The notes under the pieces are model-generated. The model had not been told where the DNA came from and did no database searches. It saw only the letters and a program-made list of their open reading frames with translations. Made by a program: the position numbers and the translations under genes. Source: Topomyia yanbarensis (taxonomy: Eukaryota > Arthropoda > Insecta > Diptera > Culicidae). Taken from it: DNA of 64,000 nt. The stretch lies in NCBI RefSeq assembly GCF_030247195.1, contig NC_080670.1, forward strand, positions 158,360,580 through 158,424,579, read 5' to 3'. Shown here one piece after another: positions 43,501-56,799 of the stretch (the first letter of the stretch is position 1; every line of letters begins with the position of its first letter).

Positions 43501-44726
43501 AACTGGCGGTAAAATGAACACGTTAAGCAAATTCATTATTTTCTAACTAATAAGTGAATGAGATATTATAATCACCTTATATGTTCCTTGCTAGACATGT
43601 TTTGTCATATACTGTTTGCATTCGATAATTAGACTAGTCGATGTTTTGTTGTATATCAACATCAAACCTCCCCAATAAATAGATGTAATAACAAAATAGA
43701 GCATATGCTAAACTAGTTTAGGGACATAAGCTCGTACTTTACTACTTTCATAATCAACAGAAAAACGTTATTAGTATTTTAAAAACATTTATAAGCAATG
43801 TGTTGTTTTTTTTCAATTCTTTTATATTTGATATCGATTTAGTTTTTTTTATTCTAATTTTGTTTGTAATTTTAAAACATATTTAGAAAATCCGATTTCC
43901 AGCAACAATGAATCGTTCTTGTCCCGAAGGACAATGCAGATTAGTTCAAAAGACCTGGTCGGGTTTAGATAGTGAAACAAATGAACTTTTGAGATGGTCC
44001 TGGAGCGTATCCTTTTCAGTTTCACTTTCCAATTTCATTTTGCCTCGTTTTACTTGCGTTCTCAACTCGTTCCCTGAGCGAAATAAAACGTATTATCTGT
44101 TCATTGTTTTCTTTGTTTCCAATTGTATCAACCCGATACAAAGCAGTAAACTTTCTCTACGCCGAATTATGAAGACGACCCAAGAGATACTAATCATGTT
44201 TTTATTTTTCTACTTCTCTTTTATTCCATCTGTTTACTGTCGAATAAATGAAAACAATGCCATCTATTGTCGCAAAACTAAACTGAAACGTCAATCTTGC
44301 GGCTAACGAAACGCTATACGCTTCCATATCCATTTGACATATCTGGTAAAAATATTTCGTCATAAACACATTTTTTCAAACATGATTCTTGATTTCTAAA
44401 CATGTCAAAAATGAGACATGTTTATAGCGAGTGGGTAAAATGAACATGTGGCGGTGGTAAAATGAACAGCTTCTTATGACCTGCAAAATGTTCTGTATGT
44501 ATGCAATGCGCAGCGTTGGATAGCATTTTCCGATCAATGCTAATATCCCAACAAATCATGAGCTTTGCATACACACAGGGCATTTTGCAGGCAAAAAAAT
44601 TGTCACGGAAGAATTGAATTTTCATGACGTAATATTATCCATTTTACAATCCTGTGGCATCGAAACACATCTACAAACTTGGGGTTATCCATGGGTGTTT
44701 GAACTTTTAGGATCTGTTTGAGAGCA
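43501..44726. other. between inverted-repeat blocks; no gene recognised
   Basis: A frame at 43908-44306 (132 codons) contains two hydrophobic stretches but no known family and is very AT-rich. GGTAAAATGAACA occurs at about 43509 and 44455, a short direct repeat. Confidence 0.4.
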
Positions 44727-44906
44727 ACTAGAAAGCTTGGTCTATACATGAGATGTGATTATATTGTCTAAAACTTGATTTTTCTTCACCGGTCCGGGTG
44801 TTTTTCCCACACACTAAGTACTAAGAAAATAAATATTTTACATTAAGTAGTATAGTCCAACGTCTACAGTTCGTGCAACCCCATAGGGCTGCCCCTTGTA
44901 GTTTTT
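44727..44906 (+). repeat. inner left arm of the large inverted repeat
   Basis: CTAGAAAGCTTGGTCTATAC, TTTTTCTTCACCGGTCCGGG and CTACAGTTCGTGCAACCCCA recur as reverse complements at 48043-48470, where about 240 extra bases are inserted between the blocks. Confidence 0.75.
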
Positions 44907-45041
44907 TACACAGGGGATGCATTCCGTGCAAAGAAACGCACACTAAAAAATCCGTCATATTTCGAGAAACCGTTTAGAAAAAAGATGGGTAGGTAATGTC
45001 AAAGACATAACCGAAATGAAGTAGCATTCACTTTAGGCTGC

Positions 45042-45390
45042 TAAGGGGTTATCCATAAATGACAAAGCATTTTTTGAGTGATTTTTAACACCCCCCTCCC
45101 CCATCGTAGCATTTCGTCACAAAACTCTGAATACCCCCCCCCCCCCCGGTAATTACGTAGCTTGACGGTAACTCTCCCTCTTGTTCCTGTAAATAATTTA
45201 AAAAAAACGATGTTAGTTAGATGAAACGGGTAAGGTTGTCGTGATACCAGGCCAACCCCTATTCCCCTTTAAAAAAAGCTACGTAGCATGACATGACCTC
45301 CTACCCCCCAGTCGTCACACATCATCACAAAATACAAATCCCCCCCCCCCTCCTCCATATAATGCTACATCATTTATGGATGGTCCCTAA
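45042..45390. mobile_element. 343-bp Harbinger-like MITE
   Basis: TAA at 45042-45044 and 45388-45390 flanks GGGGTTATCCATAAATGA and TCATTTATGGATGGTCCC, inverted with few mismatches. The interior has C-rich runs (14 Cs near 45135 and 10-12 Cs near 45341) and inverted CTACGTAGC modules. TAA duplications fit PIF/Harbinger. Confidence 0.85.
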
Positions 45391-48042
45391 TACGAATACT
45401 GCAATTGTTACTAATTTCAGAAAGGGTTTATGAAAATAAGTTATTTCGGTATTTCTAATGGAAAGCAGCACCGTTAATCCTACTGCCAGCAAAGTAGGCA
45501 TTACAATAAAAAAAAATCGGACAGGAACATTCTTTTTTATCAAGCGATGAAATGTGCAGGACGCTTATAACTGTTGAGAGGAGTTATATGTTAAGGAAAG
45601 TCTTGCACAAATTTTTGAAAATTGTATATGTGTTCCCTATTTTTTGCAGATTTCCTAATTTTTCTATATTCCTATTGAAATACACAAATAAATTTAGTAT
45701 CAATTTCAATTGATCTTCGCAATATGGCAATCCATCGACAATTTACAAAACGTAAGCGAAAAATTTAACTGTTTTCTTACATTTTCACACTATTTTTACA
45801 TTCATGCGGATGCTTCACTAGTAACAGTGGAAATACCAAATTGAAGTTGCAATTAAGTTTTGCGTTGGACCAACCTAAATCGATTAGTATTTAAATGGCG
45901 CAAATCCATATTAACAATTAACTGTGCTACAGTTTTAGTTTCACACCTAGCCCCAGTCCCATGTAGTAGAGCAAAGCATTTTCAATGCTAAAAATAATCT
46001 CTTTTATCTTTTTATTGGATTAATTAGTCATGCTGGAGAGCAATTTGTTCAGCTCTTCTTCATTTCGAATACCCAGCTGCAGATGACGGGGGAGGATCCC
46101 GTAGTGGCCCTTTCTCAGCAAAAGATGGATTTGACCAACAGGACGTGCTCGTGTAGTCAGCATGAGTGTAATACACGTACTTGCATACAACCGGTTTTAT
46201 ACTACGTTCGAAGCCAAAGGGGTCGACCATCGAACAAAAATAGTTTACTTCCATCTTCAAAGAATCGTAATCGAACAAACCGATCATGGTGCAGATCATA
46301 ACTGATTTCACAAAATTCATTTCCGTTATTTTCAGTAATTCTACATTCTGCAGAATTACTTACAAAATTATTGTACATTTTCCTAATCAGATAGTGCAAA
46401 AATCATGTTTTCATTCAGTACAACAGTAGATATTTAGGTCAGCTTTTTTGGCGAGCTCGTGTGATGGTGTTCTTGCACTGATTTTGACAAACATGCACTC
46501 GTTGGAAAGGTTTGACATCTGGTAAAGTTTTGGCAATAATAATTTTATTCTTGGCTAAATATTTTTCAAACTAAACCCAGTAAGGCGTAGGCACTTTTAT
46601 CGATGTTTTCAAAATCTGGGGGTATATTCGTTTATTCAAGGTTAAATAAACGCCTAGAAAATCAACGGTTCAACTTTTATTTGAAGAGTATGAGTACTGC
46701 AGATTCTTTAAAAATTAATAACACAAATAATAAATGCAGTGCATTGACGTTATTCGGGTAAGAAAATAAGGAAGTGTAAAATTATGTAAAAAATCATGAA
46801 ACCGCGGCAAATTATGTAAAAAATCATGAAACATGCTTCTGGATTTGTACTTCCAAATGACTTTTACGTTGTTCTCGTCGTCGTCAGAGTGTGGAATTGA
46901 AGTTGTGCTTTACGGCTCACGTCGTTGCTTAACTGTACGACGATCACGTTTGCGCTTCAGAGGATTTTTTTGGATTCCTTTTCGTTCTCTTTTTCGATCA
47001 TGTTTTTTTCGACTATCTACTTCGACAACATTATATTGTTAACTCACGCGAAATATCTGACGCGCTTTCATTGTTGACGAGTACTTAGCTACACACGAAC
47101 ATGTAATGTTTCGAACGGAACCTTGAATTGTTTAGTGGCTGATAGTATACTGGCGCCATCTTGAACAGATACGATTCCTCTTCGCTTTGGGTTGGTGTTT
47201 TCGTACGAATTTACGCACAATTTTCCTTCCAAAATAATTCAAATTTATATTATAGTAGCGACCTATAGTGCCCACAAAAGGCTTACCTAGCGTGCCCCTT
47301 AGCGTATGTTTCATGTTCATATTTTTTTCAAAACAAGAATATCAAAAAGTAACTCGTGTTCAGCATTAATTTTTACATTAGTAAAAACTCACCTGACATT
47401 TTTTACATGATTTAAATGTAAATGTACTGAGGACGAAAGACAATGCATTTTCGTAGAACAACATGCGAAAACATAAATGATGCCGTAACTAATACAGCTG
47501 ATCCACGGTAACAGCATAAATGACGGTCCTCAACGATGTTCTCTACCGTGTATCTAATTCACACAGCATGAGCGACCTCTGCGATAATATAGCAAAGATA
47601 ATGCCCTATATCTATTTGACCCCATTCCACTCTCTTCTTATTAAAGGTACTTTCCAGAAAATCAAAAAAACACCTAACATTTTGGCACGAGAACATCGAC
47701 ATGTGCATCCAAAATGTCAAAAATTGACGATTTTCAACTTAACTCAGCAACTTCAACTTTCCATTACTTAATTAAAATTATTTCCTGAAAAGTTAATAAA
47801 TTTGCAATTTTGATGCATTTGTCATTTAAAATGTCAAAATTTCGTCACAGTTGATTTTCAACTGTGTACAGATAACAACCATTTGGGCTAGAACAAAATT
47901 TATTGAAAAACCTGTGTAAACTTTCTAGCTGATAAACGTTGATTATCAGTGCCAGTGGTTCGCTACAGCCATCACATTGCCGGGCTCCCAAATATATTGG
48001 ATAATTAATTTTCAGTTGCCATAACCGAATGATAAACTAATA
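45391..48042. other. central region of the inverted repeat; no gene recognised
   Basis: About 2.6 kb, AT-rich. On the minus strand 46910-47038 an open stretch of 42 codons is very basic (RKKHDRKRERKG), with no start codon of its own; it may be a relic or chance. Confidence 0.4.
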
Positions 48043-48470
48043 GAAAAACTACAACAGGCAGCCCTGTGAGGTTGCACGAACTGTAGACACAGGACTATAC
48101 TACTGAAGGTAAAATATTTATTTTCTTAGTACATTTAGAGTAATAATAAATCAATTATATTTCTTACGTATAGCTTAAGCACAACCAATCAACATCGAAT
48201 TAAATATTGGACCAAACCTTTTTGGTTATCAGGCCATTTCATTTGTAGTAGGTGATCGAACCCAATTACTTATTTGAGATGATCTGAAGAAAGAATACAG
48301 AAAACCGTGATCGAACTAATATCTGGAACTAAATATTTATATCACAAGATCAGCTTTTAAAAATTGTAAAAACTTTTCGAGTGTATGTGGTAAAAAACCC
48401 GGATCGGTGAAGAAAAATCAAATTTTAGACAATATAATTACATTTCATGTATAGACCAAGCTTTCTAGTT
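48043..48470 (-). repeat. inner right arm of the large inverted repeat
   Basis: The reverse complement carries the same blocks as 44727-44906 in order. About 240 bases (48140-48380) have no counterpart in the left arm and may be an insertion. Confidence 0.7.
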
Positions 48471-48849
48471 ATATTTTGCCATTATTGTAACTTTCCTAAA
48501 GTACGGATACAAATGTAGCTAATGCAGTGGTCTTAATCATATATCGAAACTACAAATACACAAGAATCGAAAACAATTTTATATATGGACTTAGATGCAG
48601 TTTTACGAGTGGTAGTCTATTCATTCATAAATAGGCTTTGTAGTATGTTACTATTAGCAGAATCAAAATAGGATAGGCTGAGTGGAAATGAATCACGCGA
48701 AGTGAAAATGAATCAATGGATTGATCGAACGTAAATAATAAACTTTCGCTGCGCTTTCCATCGATCCGTGTAAATTTATTGCTAAGAAAGCTTTCGCCTT
48801 TGCACAACGAAAGCACAGATTACTCTCTTTCAGGTTACGCATGCAACCG
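48471..48849. other. intergenic, nothing recognised
   Basis: AT-rich spacer between the inner arm and the hAT MITE. No features. Confidence 0.4.
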
Positions 48850-49062
48850 CTAACAAACAGGGATGCCACATTGAAATCTGTGTTTCGGTCAAAAATATCA
48901 TATGTACCATCTGTGATAACTGAAACAGGAAAAAAAATCTGTGATAAATTTCTGAAAAATCAGTGAAAAATCACAATATTTTCAAAAATCTGTGAAATTT
49001 TCATCAAAATGTAATCAAAATTGTGAAAAAAAATCTGTGAATATGGTAACCCTGCTAACAAA
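48850..49062. mobile_element. 197-bp hAT MITE, CAGGG ends and 8-bp duplication
   Basis: CTAACAAA at 48850-48857 and 49055-49062 is a perfect 8-bp duplication. The element begins CAGGGATGCCA and ends TGGTAACCCTG. The interior is repetitive (AAAATCTGTGA modules in several copies). CAGGG termini with 8-bp duplications are the standard hAT signature. It inserted into the right half of the large inverted repeat. Confidence 0.9.
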
Positions 49063-49386
49063 TTACCTACCTACACATTCGCCTCAAACATTGAACCCAA
49101 GCACACAAAACAAAATGAGTCAACGCCGATGATGATGGGTAGAGCGAAAAAGACAAATAGTACCATGGTACTATGTTAACCGTGTTGGCAAATGGAGCTC
49201 GATTGTTCAAGCGATTTTGTGTCCGAATAATTGTGTTCGAGATTGTACATAAAAGTGTGCTGGAAACGAGCACAGCACAAATGAAAGTGCTTGAACGGAC
49301 AAGCTCAGTCGTGTGTTGGACGGCACTGGATAGCGTACCTCCACAGCCAGTGTAACGGACTTCTAACTCAGCAACACTGGCTGTGA
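49063..49386 (-). repeat. outer right arm of the large inverted repeat
   Basis: Reverse complement matches the blocks at 42863-43500. It stops at the junction with the RTE fragment at 49387, just before the position corresponding to the promoter of the left arm, so the right arm lacks TATA, Inr and DPE. Confidence 0.75.
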
Positions 49387-50409
49387 CTGCCGCCGATTAT
49401 CACCAGTTGCAAGGGAGTTCGTGGGGCATTACCAAGCGGGATTCATGGGTGCCCGCGCCACCACGGAGGTTCTGCAGAAGTGCTGCGAATACAACATGCC
49501 CACACATCATTTGTTCATCGATTTCAAATTGGCGTATGACACAATCGATCGAGATCAGCGATGGCAGAAAATGCACGAGTACGGTTTTCCGGATAAGCTA
49601 ACACGATTAGTCAAAGCGGCGATGGATCGGGTGATGGGCGTTGTTCGAGTATCAGGGACACTCTCGAGTCCCTTTGAATCTCGAAGAGGGTTACGGCAAG
49701 GTGATGGTCTATGGTGCCTGCTGTTCAACGTTGCGTTAGAAGGTGTAATTAGGAGAGCAGGGATAGACACGCGATCTTCAGGAAGTCCGTCCAACTTCTT
49801 GGCTTCGTCGTCGATATTGACATAATGGCACGGAACTTTGAGGCGATGTCGGAAACGTACATCAGACTGAAAGCTGAAGCCAACAGGATTGGACTTGCCA
49901 TCAACGTTTCGAAGACAAAATACTTGAGAGGAAGAGGTTCTAGAGACGACAATGTGAACCTCCCATCCCGAGTTCGGATTGACGGTAACGAAATCGAGAT
50001 GGTCTATGAATTCGTGTATTTTGGCTCACTGGTAGCCGCCGACTATGATACCAGCAGAGAAATTCAGAGACGGATCTTGGAGGGAAATCGTGCCTACTTT
50101 GGACTCCGGAGGACGTTCCGGTCGAACACATTTCGCCGCCGCACGAAATTGATTATCTAAAAGACGCTGATTAGACCGGTGGTCCTCTACGGCCACAACA
50201 TCTGGACTATGCTCGTGGAGGACCAACGCGCTCTTGGAGTTTTCGAACGAAACGTGTTGCGTGCCATCTATGGTGGCGTATAGATGGAAGACGGATCGTG
50301 GCGCAGGCGAATGAACCATGAGTTGCATCAGCTGCTGGAAGAACCATCCGTCGCGCATACCGCAAAAATAGGACGTTTGCGGTGGGCTGGTCACGTCGTA
50401 AGAATTGTA
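49387..50409 (+). pseudogene. RTE-type LINE reverse transcriptase fragment
   Basis: Translated pieces in order: GHYQAGFMGARATTEVLQ, then FIDFKLAYDT (RT domain A, catalytic Asp kept), RRGLRQGDGLWCLLFNVALE (domain B), FVVDIDIMARN (domain C, where the usual FADD has lost its first Asp), IGLAINVSKTKY, EFVYFGSLVAADYDTSREIQ, and KTLIRPVVLYGHNIWTMLVE with RRRMNHELHQL to RLRWAGHVVRI. This is the RT core and C-terminal part of insect RTE-clade elements. A frameshift near 49800 and stops at 50158 and 50281 break it. It is 5'-truncated (no endonuclease) and abuts the inverted-repeat arm. Confidence 0.9.
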
Positions 50410-51240
50410 AGTTATTGATGAGAATTGCCTTCACTCAACCACTACCGAAAACAGGCTAGGGATGGTCAATAGGGTGGCTCAACAGCTGCCATTTTCCAGC
50501 ATAACACTTATTGAGTTCCGTTTGTGGATCCATTTTGGGACTGATTGATTGCTTTCCTAATTTTAGCAGTGCATTTAAAGTTTGTATAGAAATTAGTACG
50601 AAAACATTACTTATTTGGTAATGTCGCAATTTCTCTTAAACTGGAAATCCAATCGTATAAAAAGTTTGTCCACAATGAAAACTTTCCCAAAGACTAGAAC
50701 TAGTTAGAATTTATTTTAAGTGTTATTACGATTTCAAGATAGAGGGGTTAAGTTAATCGCATAAAGTTATTAATTCTGCTAACACTGCAAATGTTCCGCC
50801 GACGTTACGTTTGAACCCCAAATTTATCAGAATATGTTCATCGCAAAGACTTGGTGTCGTCGACAGAATTTTTTAGAATGGTTTTCTAAATTACAAGAAC
50901 TTAGTAGAAGTCAACAAATCTATTCAATTCACGTAACAGAGAGATTTAATCATTCCGATATCATTCATCACATATTCATTGAATTTTCCCAATCAATTGC
51001 CATTGGCGCACTGAATAATTTCCGAAATTTACAAGTCATTGTGCCGAACAAATTCGAGGTCATCTAGATACCACGTGAACAATTTAGGGGTGAATAGGGG
51101 TCACGAGAAATATCCACGCTTTCCCATGGAGACGGGGTGTGGGTATGGGAAATATCCATGTGGATTTTTCGTTACATTTTTGTTTTTTATAAGATATTGA
51201 AATAAAACTGTATCGTCATTGGCGCTTTAAAATAAATAAT
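50410..51240. other. intergenic, nothing recognised
   Basis: No gene recognised. A short inverted pair occurs around GAAATATCCACG and CCATGTGGATTTTTC near 51100-51170. Confidence 0.4.
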
Positions 51241-51292
51241 AAAATTTTGAAAAAAATAAACGAGTGCTTACCTTTATTTTTTTCAAAATTTT
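51241..51292. repeat. perfect 20-bp inverted repeat with 12-base loop
   Basis: AAAATTTTGAAAAAAATAAA (51241-51260) and its exact complement (51273-51292) surround a 12-base loop. Strongly AT-rich, so partly expected from composition, but 20 perfect pairs is unusual. Confidence 0.7.
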
Positions 51293-51671
51293 GAAATAGT
51301 CAAAGTGCTTATAACAGCATATTATATTAGTGTGCTTGCAATTGTCAAAATTGAAAGCATCGATGGCAACTATTATCGAAAAAATCAGAGGAAAAAATCC
51401 GAATTTCTGTCTGAATCACTTGATTCAACCTTCTGTATTTTGGTCAAATCTCACTAATTTTGAATTTGAAAGCTTGTGCTTAAAATGGCGAACCAATTCA
51501 AGAATCCATGGGTTACTTCAATTTTGTGTTATTATGATGAATCCTTTAAACGTAAATATAAAGTCGCTCAAAAATGAGATATTTTTATTTAGATTTCACA
51601 AAAGATTAAAGAAGTGTAAGATATGTTGAATTTTGAACGATTTTCATTGTGTCCCTCTGCATCACATTTGG
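51293..51671. other. AT-rich intergenic, nothing recognised
   Basis: A frame at 51330-51629 (99 codons, plus strand) has no recognised family features. Confidence 0.35.
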
Positions 51672-51900
51672 TCGGCGTTAAGTCAGGCCGGACTTCGCAG
51701 TCGCAAAATCTTGAAAAATAAGATAATGATAGCACTGGATAAAGAATTTTTTCAGCTATATTAAACTTTTGCCAGATTTGAAAAATTTTATAATAAGCAA
51801 GAAATATTCTAAAAATAATTTCGAATTATAACGTAAAGAGTGCTGCGATTGAAACTTTAAACTCGTTTTTTCTCGAAATCAATTCAATGTCAACAACATG
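51672..51900 (-). repeat. TTGGTCGG dispersed repeat, copy 2
   Basis: TTGGTCGGCGTTAAGTC at the left, then a body that is the reverse complement of 18565-18730 (AAGATAATGATAGCACTGGA, GCCAGATTTGAAAAAT, GAATTATAACGTAAA). Confidence 0.6.
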
Positions 51901-54874
51901 TTACAAAGATGTTAGCCGTGTGGAAAAAAGACGTCCCACAGTGGCGGGTCTTCAAACAAAAGTCGGACAAAACCTCAAATGTTACCTAATTTGGCTGAAA
52001 ATTACAATTTAAGCTAATTTTGAGGTACTGAGCTCATTTTTGATGTCAAAAGTCGTAAAATATTAAATGCATTTTTCCATACAGTGTCATTGAACCTTTC
52101 TTTTAACTATGATCCCGTTTTCATGATAGATTTTCCGTTACTGTTCACCAAGGTCAGCAATATTATAAATAATGAAGAACACTACTTTAAATCCATTTTA
52201 TAACGTGTTGGTTTACTGTAGATTGTCTAACTATTTTACACAAAACACCATGCGCCTCCATATCAGCAACAAAGCTTCAAAATCTCCTTAAACCTTTTTG
52301 CGCACCTAGGCGCAGAAAGAGACCATGATATTCGAAAAGTAGAGGTTATTTCCCATAGAATGTATACTATATGACCGTTCCGAAATGATTCCGAAATTTG
52401 TACAGTCTACATTAGTGAAAAAAGTAATTTTGATCTGACCACCTCAAACATATTTGAACTAAAAAGTCATAGTTCCAAGCAAATTTACCAAATGTATTTT
52501 ATTCAATAACCAAGTTCTTTCGTCCCTCTACACAATGAAACAGGTTGTGCTAAAATCGGACCAAAATCAAAAGAGCAACATGCATTTGAAGTGAACAGAG
52601 CAATGGTGGTTTCGGAAATGAAAATCATTAAAAAGTCCAGACTTTGCTACGTTTATACTCATGTCAAAAATCGTGTTCTTATCTAATGATCATAAAATTT
52701 TGAATATATATTATTCAATACATGAGAAATTCAGGAAAAATATGAAATATCAATATTTCAAAAATAAATTTTTGAGGTTTTGGCCAGCCTCCAGCCACTG
52801 TGCGTCGTGCAGCTGCGAACGCGACTTTCTATAGTATACGTATACGTGCTGCTCTCCACGGCCATGCGGCAGGTACTTCGATAGAGAATGACCATTTCAG
52901 CCATAATAAGCCCCTAGAAATTAGCTTAAATTATCTTCAAACCGTACAAATAATTAATAAATGATGTAAAAAATAGTTTCGCAGTAAATGACATGTTTTA
53001 GTGTAAATACAGTTAATCATATTAACATATTAAACATTTTATCAGCTTCATATCCTGAGAAACCGCCTTGATTCTACCTTTGAGCGAATTATGTGTGTCG
53101 TGAGGGGTTCTATTGACGTTTAATCTATTTCATTCTTTTCATTCATTTGATTCATTAAACTAATTTTATTAATTTAAGATATTTAAATAACTAAATGCAA
53201 TTTATTTATTTTAGTCATTTCATTCATATGTATGCATTTTTTTCATTTCTTATATTTTATTCCGTTTATTCCTTTTATTAGTATTTTTAATTCTGTTGTC
53301 ATTTCATTTATTACTTTCATCCAATTTGATAGTTTATTCCATTACTTTTGTATTTTTTCAAGCTTCTAATTTTTTATTTAATAAGCGGAACTAATTTGGT
53401 TTATTTATTTAACTAATTAGATTTAAATTCATCATTCTACTAATTTTATGATTTCGCTAATTTTTTTCTACATTTAATATAATTTCTTCTGTTTATACGA
53501 GGTTTTATTTCTGCAGCACTCGAAACTGTTTCCCACCTTCAGTTGGCTGCATATTTTGCATGAGTTCTGCAAGTTAATGAGTAATCCAGCGGTGATATGT
53601 GTAAGAAATGTCTCATCTCACTGCTAGGTGGATAAGGCCGGTTTTTAGAACATCTAACTTTCAGTATTAGACATAAAAAATGCACCTTAAAAATCGTCGA
53701 AAAATTACCATTACCATCGAATATGTTTGAAATTGATGAGATTTATAGGATCTAGATAGTACAGGGCGACAAGAAATAAGGGTAAGTATACATTTTCTGC
53801 TAACAAAATTTTAAAATGAATGAAAATGAACAACAGAAAGTAAAAAAAAACAATAATACAATGAATAAGTTAACCAACTAGCTTCCAACTTCTTTTTACC
53901 CAAAACTTGCTTATAATTTAACTAATTGTGTCCAGCATATTTCTTTGCGTCCAGAAATATATGGTTTGACTTCACTTAATGGACTGTGTACCATAAATGA
54001 ATTTCGGCAAATTTCAGCAATTTATGATCCAATTTTTTTTCTATTGCGATTTTATATCTAATCTGTTCTCAAATCATTGCATTTAGGATCTAGTATATAA
54101 ATATGCTGAATAATGGTACACGACTAGATAAAAACATGCAAGCGTTGAGTAAAAATTAGCATCCAGATCATGTTTTAAAAAAGAATATCTCGAAATATAT
54201 ACGACAACAAAATTTGCATCTTCAGAAGATATGTTTCAAATAATAAGACCGAAAACACTCTCGGAGACACTGTATTTGTATCTACCTTTATTAAAAAGTT
54301 GAAAATAATGCCGCCCTAGGGACTGAATTACGAGCTAGTTTGATGAAATCATATAAAGCACTATATACTAACTTTTCTGAATACACCATACCTCTAAAAC
54401 GAAAGATAATAATTGATGCCACGTTTTTTGGATTTTCCATTGTTTTTCGCTTGATCCCATATTTCTCGGCCAATTTTCAGTATAGACACATTAGATATTT
54501 CGAAAAAATGCGCTCAACAATATACATTCGTGCAAGAAGCATATTTTAGGTACATACATCGCATGTACTTGAGCGGTACATAGCTTCAGAATCGACTGTT
54601 TGGGCCGAAACGTCAACGTACAGCGCAATCCAACTAAAATCAGTTTTACATCACCGTTCACCGATATAGAAGCTGCAACCAAGCCCTTCTAAGTGACAAT
54701 ATGATAGACTACTTTTTCTTAAAAGCTCAGAAAATGAACAAGAAATCTCGAGTTTGCATAAACCACAACGAGGTCGTCCGGGGTTACCTCCATGGTCTAC
54801 TTTGATCGCTAATAGTAAAAAAACTAAAACTGATTTTGAAATTCCCAAATGACAGTACTTAGAAATATTGAAAA
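51901..54874. other. AT-rich intergenic; 53.15-53.48 kb is low complexity
   Basis: About 3 kb without supported genes. From 53150 to 53480 the sequence is a degenerate mixture of TTCATTT / TTTATTT-like words. A small GC-richer patch near 52790-52880 contains TATAGTATACGTATACG. Frames at 54291-54848 are unrecognised. Confidence 0.4.
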
Positions 54875-55067
54875 ATATTAGTTATGAGCTTGCGTTTCAA
54901 CTTCGTCTCATTAGAATCCGACACTAACTTAGTGACAGGACTAAGCCGGATTGACGTTAGCTAAAAAAACGGAGACACAATTTTTGGCTGTTTTTTTTTG
55001 AGCTGTCACTAGGTTAGTGTCGGATTCTGATGAGACAAAGTCGAAACACAAATTCCATAACTAATAT
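54875..55067. repeat. 193-bp foldback MITE
   Basis: ATATTAGTTATG at 54875 mirrors CATAACTAATAT ending at 55067. The arms (54875-54938 and 55003-55067) pair through CGTCTCATTAGAATCCGACA and TGTCGGATTCTGATGAGAC with few mismatches. The loop is about 64 bases. A partly related segment (GTTGACGTTAGCT, AAATTCCACAACTA) lies near 62.6-62.7 kb. Confidence 0.75.
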
Positions 55068-56799
55068 AATATAGTAATAGGTTTTGTGCTCCTCACGCGC
55101 AAAGATGGTTTAAAACAATTTTCTCTTTAACGGAGAAACCAATTTGTTTTTATCCAAACAGTTATCCACTGAGGAGAAATATAATGCAAAGACGAGGCAT
55201 CTCTTCCTTTCCCAGTAAAGGGCAGGAGCTGCCTATGATTACTAGATGAATCTTTGAAGTAAACTAAAATATTATCAATTATAAATGCTATTATTTGGCA
55301 GGCAATTTGTATCTGTCGAAAGTTATGTAAAACATTTGTCAAAAAGGCACGGTGAAATGTTATTAAACGAAATGTTTCAAAAAACGTTTTCTGCAGGTTT
55401 CTGGAGCAGCACTGTGATCATTAGGCTTCTACTCGCTATTTCGAGAGTCTGTTGGAAAGGCATGAGGCTAATTCGGCGTGTTTCGTTCCTAAGGATATCT
55501 AGGGAATTGCCCAGACCTTCGTCATCTCGAAACCTGTGTTGGCCATATTAATGTAAGACCTGGTTAAGAATTATTTCATATGTATCTTTGCGATGTTGCC
55601 TTACTCGAAAACTAAATAAAAAAACCAGAACTGAGAAAGACTGAAGAGAAAGTAAGGAATACAAATGGCACACTTAAGAAGTAGATAAAAATTGAGACAA
55701 AGGTAATGCAAAAGTATCCAGAATTCCACCAATCAGCATCTGACATTTGTACGCAGCGTTAGTTCTGAAATTTTGTGTATTTTGACACGATACCGTTTTT
55801 TGTATGATATTGGAGGAACATCCAAAGAAAAAAATCAATCAACTGACGATCAACTCAGGGACAAATAATGCCGAACTCAGTTAATGTATTAAATTATCGA
55901 CTTTAGTTTAAACTTTAAATTCGAACGAGCTTTTCAGTCAAGTTGCTGACATTTACATATGACTCCACCGAAAAAATGGCGACAAAAATACCGAATAGTT
56001 TTTGACAATCTGAGTGTGTATGTAATTTCATATTTAGCCTTTTTTATCTTATGAGAACCGATAGAGAAGGAAGGATTTACCTAAAATTGCAGAGATGAAC
56101 TTTTTTGTGGTTGAAGTAAGAAGGAATTTATGTAATTAAATTTCCCGTTGCTGGTTCTTCTGTTTTTTCACTGTGTATATAAATTATTAGTCACAATAAG
56201 ATCGTATGTAAATCGTAAGATTATCTTATGGAAAGGTGTTAAATTTGTCAAATTGGTTTGCTACGATTTGATTTGCACAAGACATTTATGATTTTCTACT
56301 CTACACAATCTTTCACATTATGAGAATAAAGATAACCACAAAAGCCATGAAAATATCTTCCAGGCAGAGTGAGAAAGAAATTTTGAATTCCAAGATATAT
56401 ATTGGTTGATTGTATTTTCTAATCATTCGACTTTAAGACCAAAACATCCTGGTTGGTTTCTGGTTATTCTACTGATTACAACCAAATGAGGCCTAGTCAT
56501 TCTTGGAAGAAAAATTTGAAAACATTTATCAACAACGTCGCAAAATGTCAGGATTTAATGTCTGTGGATTTAGAAAAAATCTCAAAGACTATTGGATAAC
56601 GAATTCCATTACTAAAATAAAAAAAAACCATGACTAACGTACAGGCGTAAAGAACACTTGCTTTTCTACCATAATAAGTACCTACCTTAATCGCAAAATC
56701 TCGCCAAGCGGGCGTCACCCGTCCAGCACTCCATAAAGGTTCGGGCGTATTCGTTTGGATATTGTTTCTGTAAGCCGTCTAGAATGAACCCGGCTTAGC
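55068..56799. other. AT-rich intergenic, nothing recognised
   Basis: No gene or repeat ends recognised. A frame at 55285-55551 lacks family features. Confidence 0.4.

Noticed and set aside
43908..44306. 132-codon frame with two hydrophobic stretches as a membrane protein
   Set aside because: Very AT-rich, with hydrophobicity explained by T-rich codons; it lies inside the inverted-repeat region and matches no family.
45042..45390. CRISPR or regulatory array because of repeated C runs
   Set aside because: The C runs are inside a typical TAA-flanked MITE, and there are no regular repeats and spacers. CRISPR arrays are not expected in this eukaryotic sequence.
46910..47071. Minus-strand basic peptide (RKKHDRKRERKG) with an upstream ATG and a GTGAGT donor
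   Set aside because: A TAA lies between the ATG and the basic stretch, the remaining frame is only 42 codons, and no acceptor was identified.
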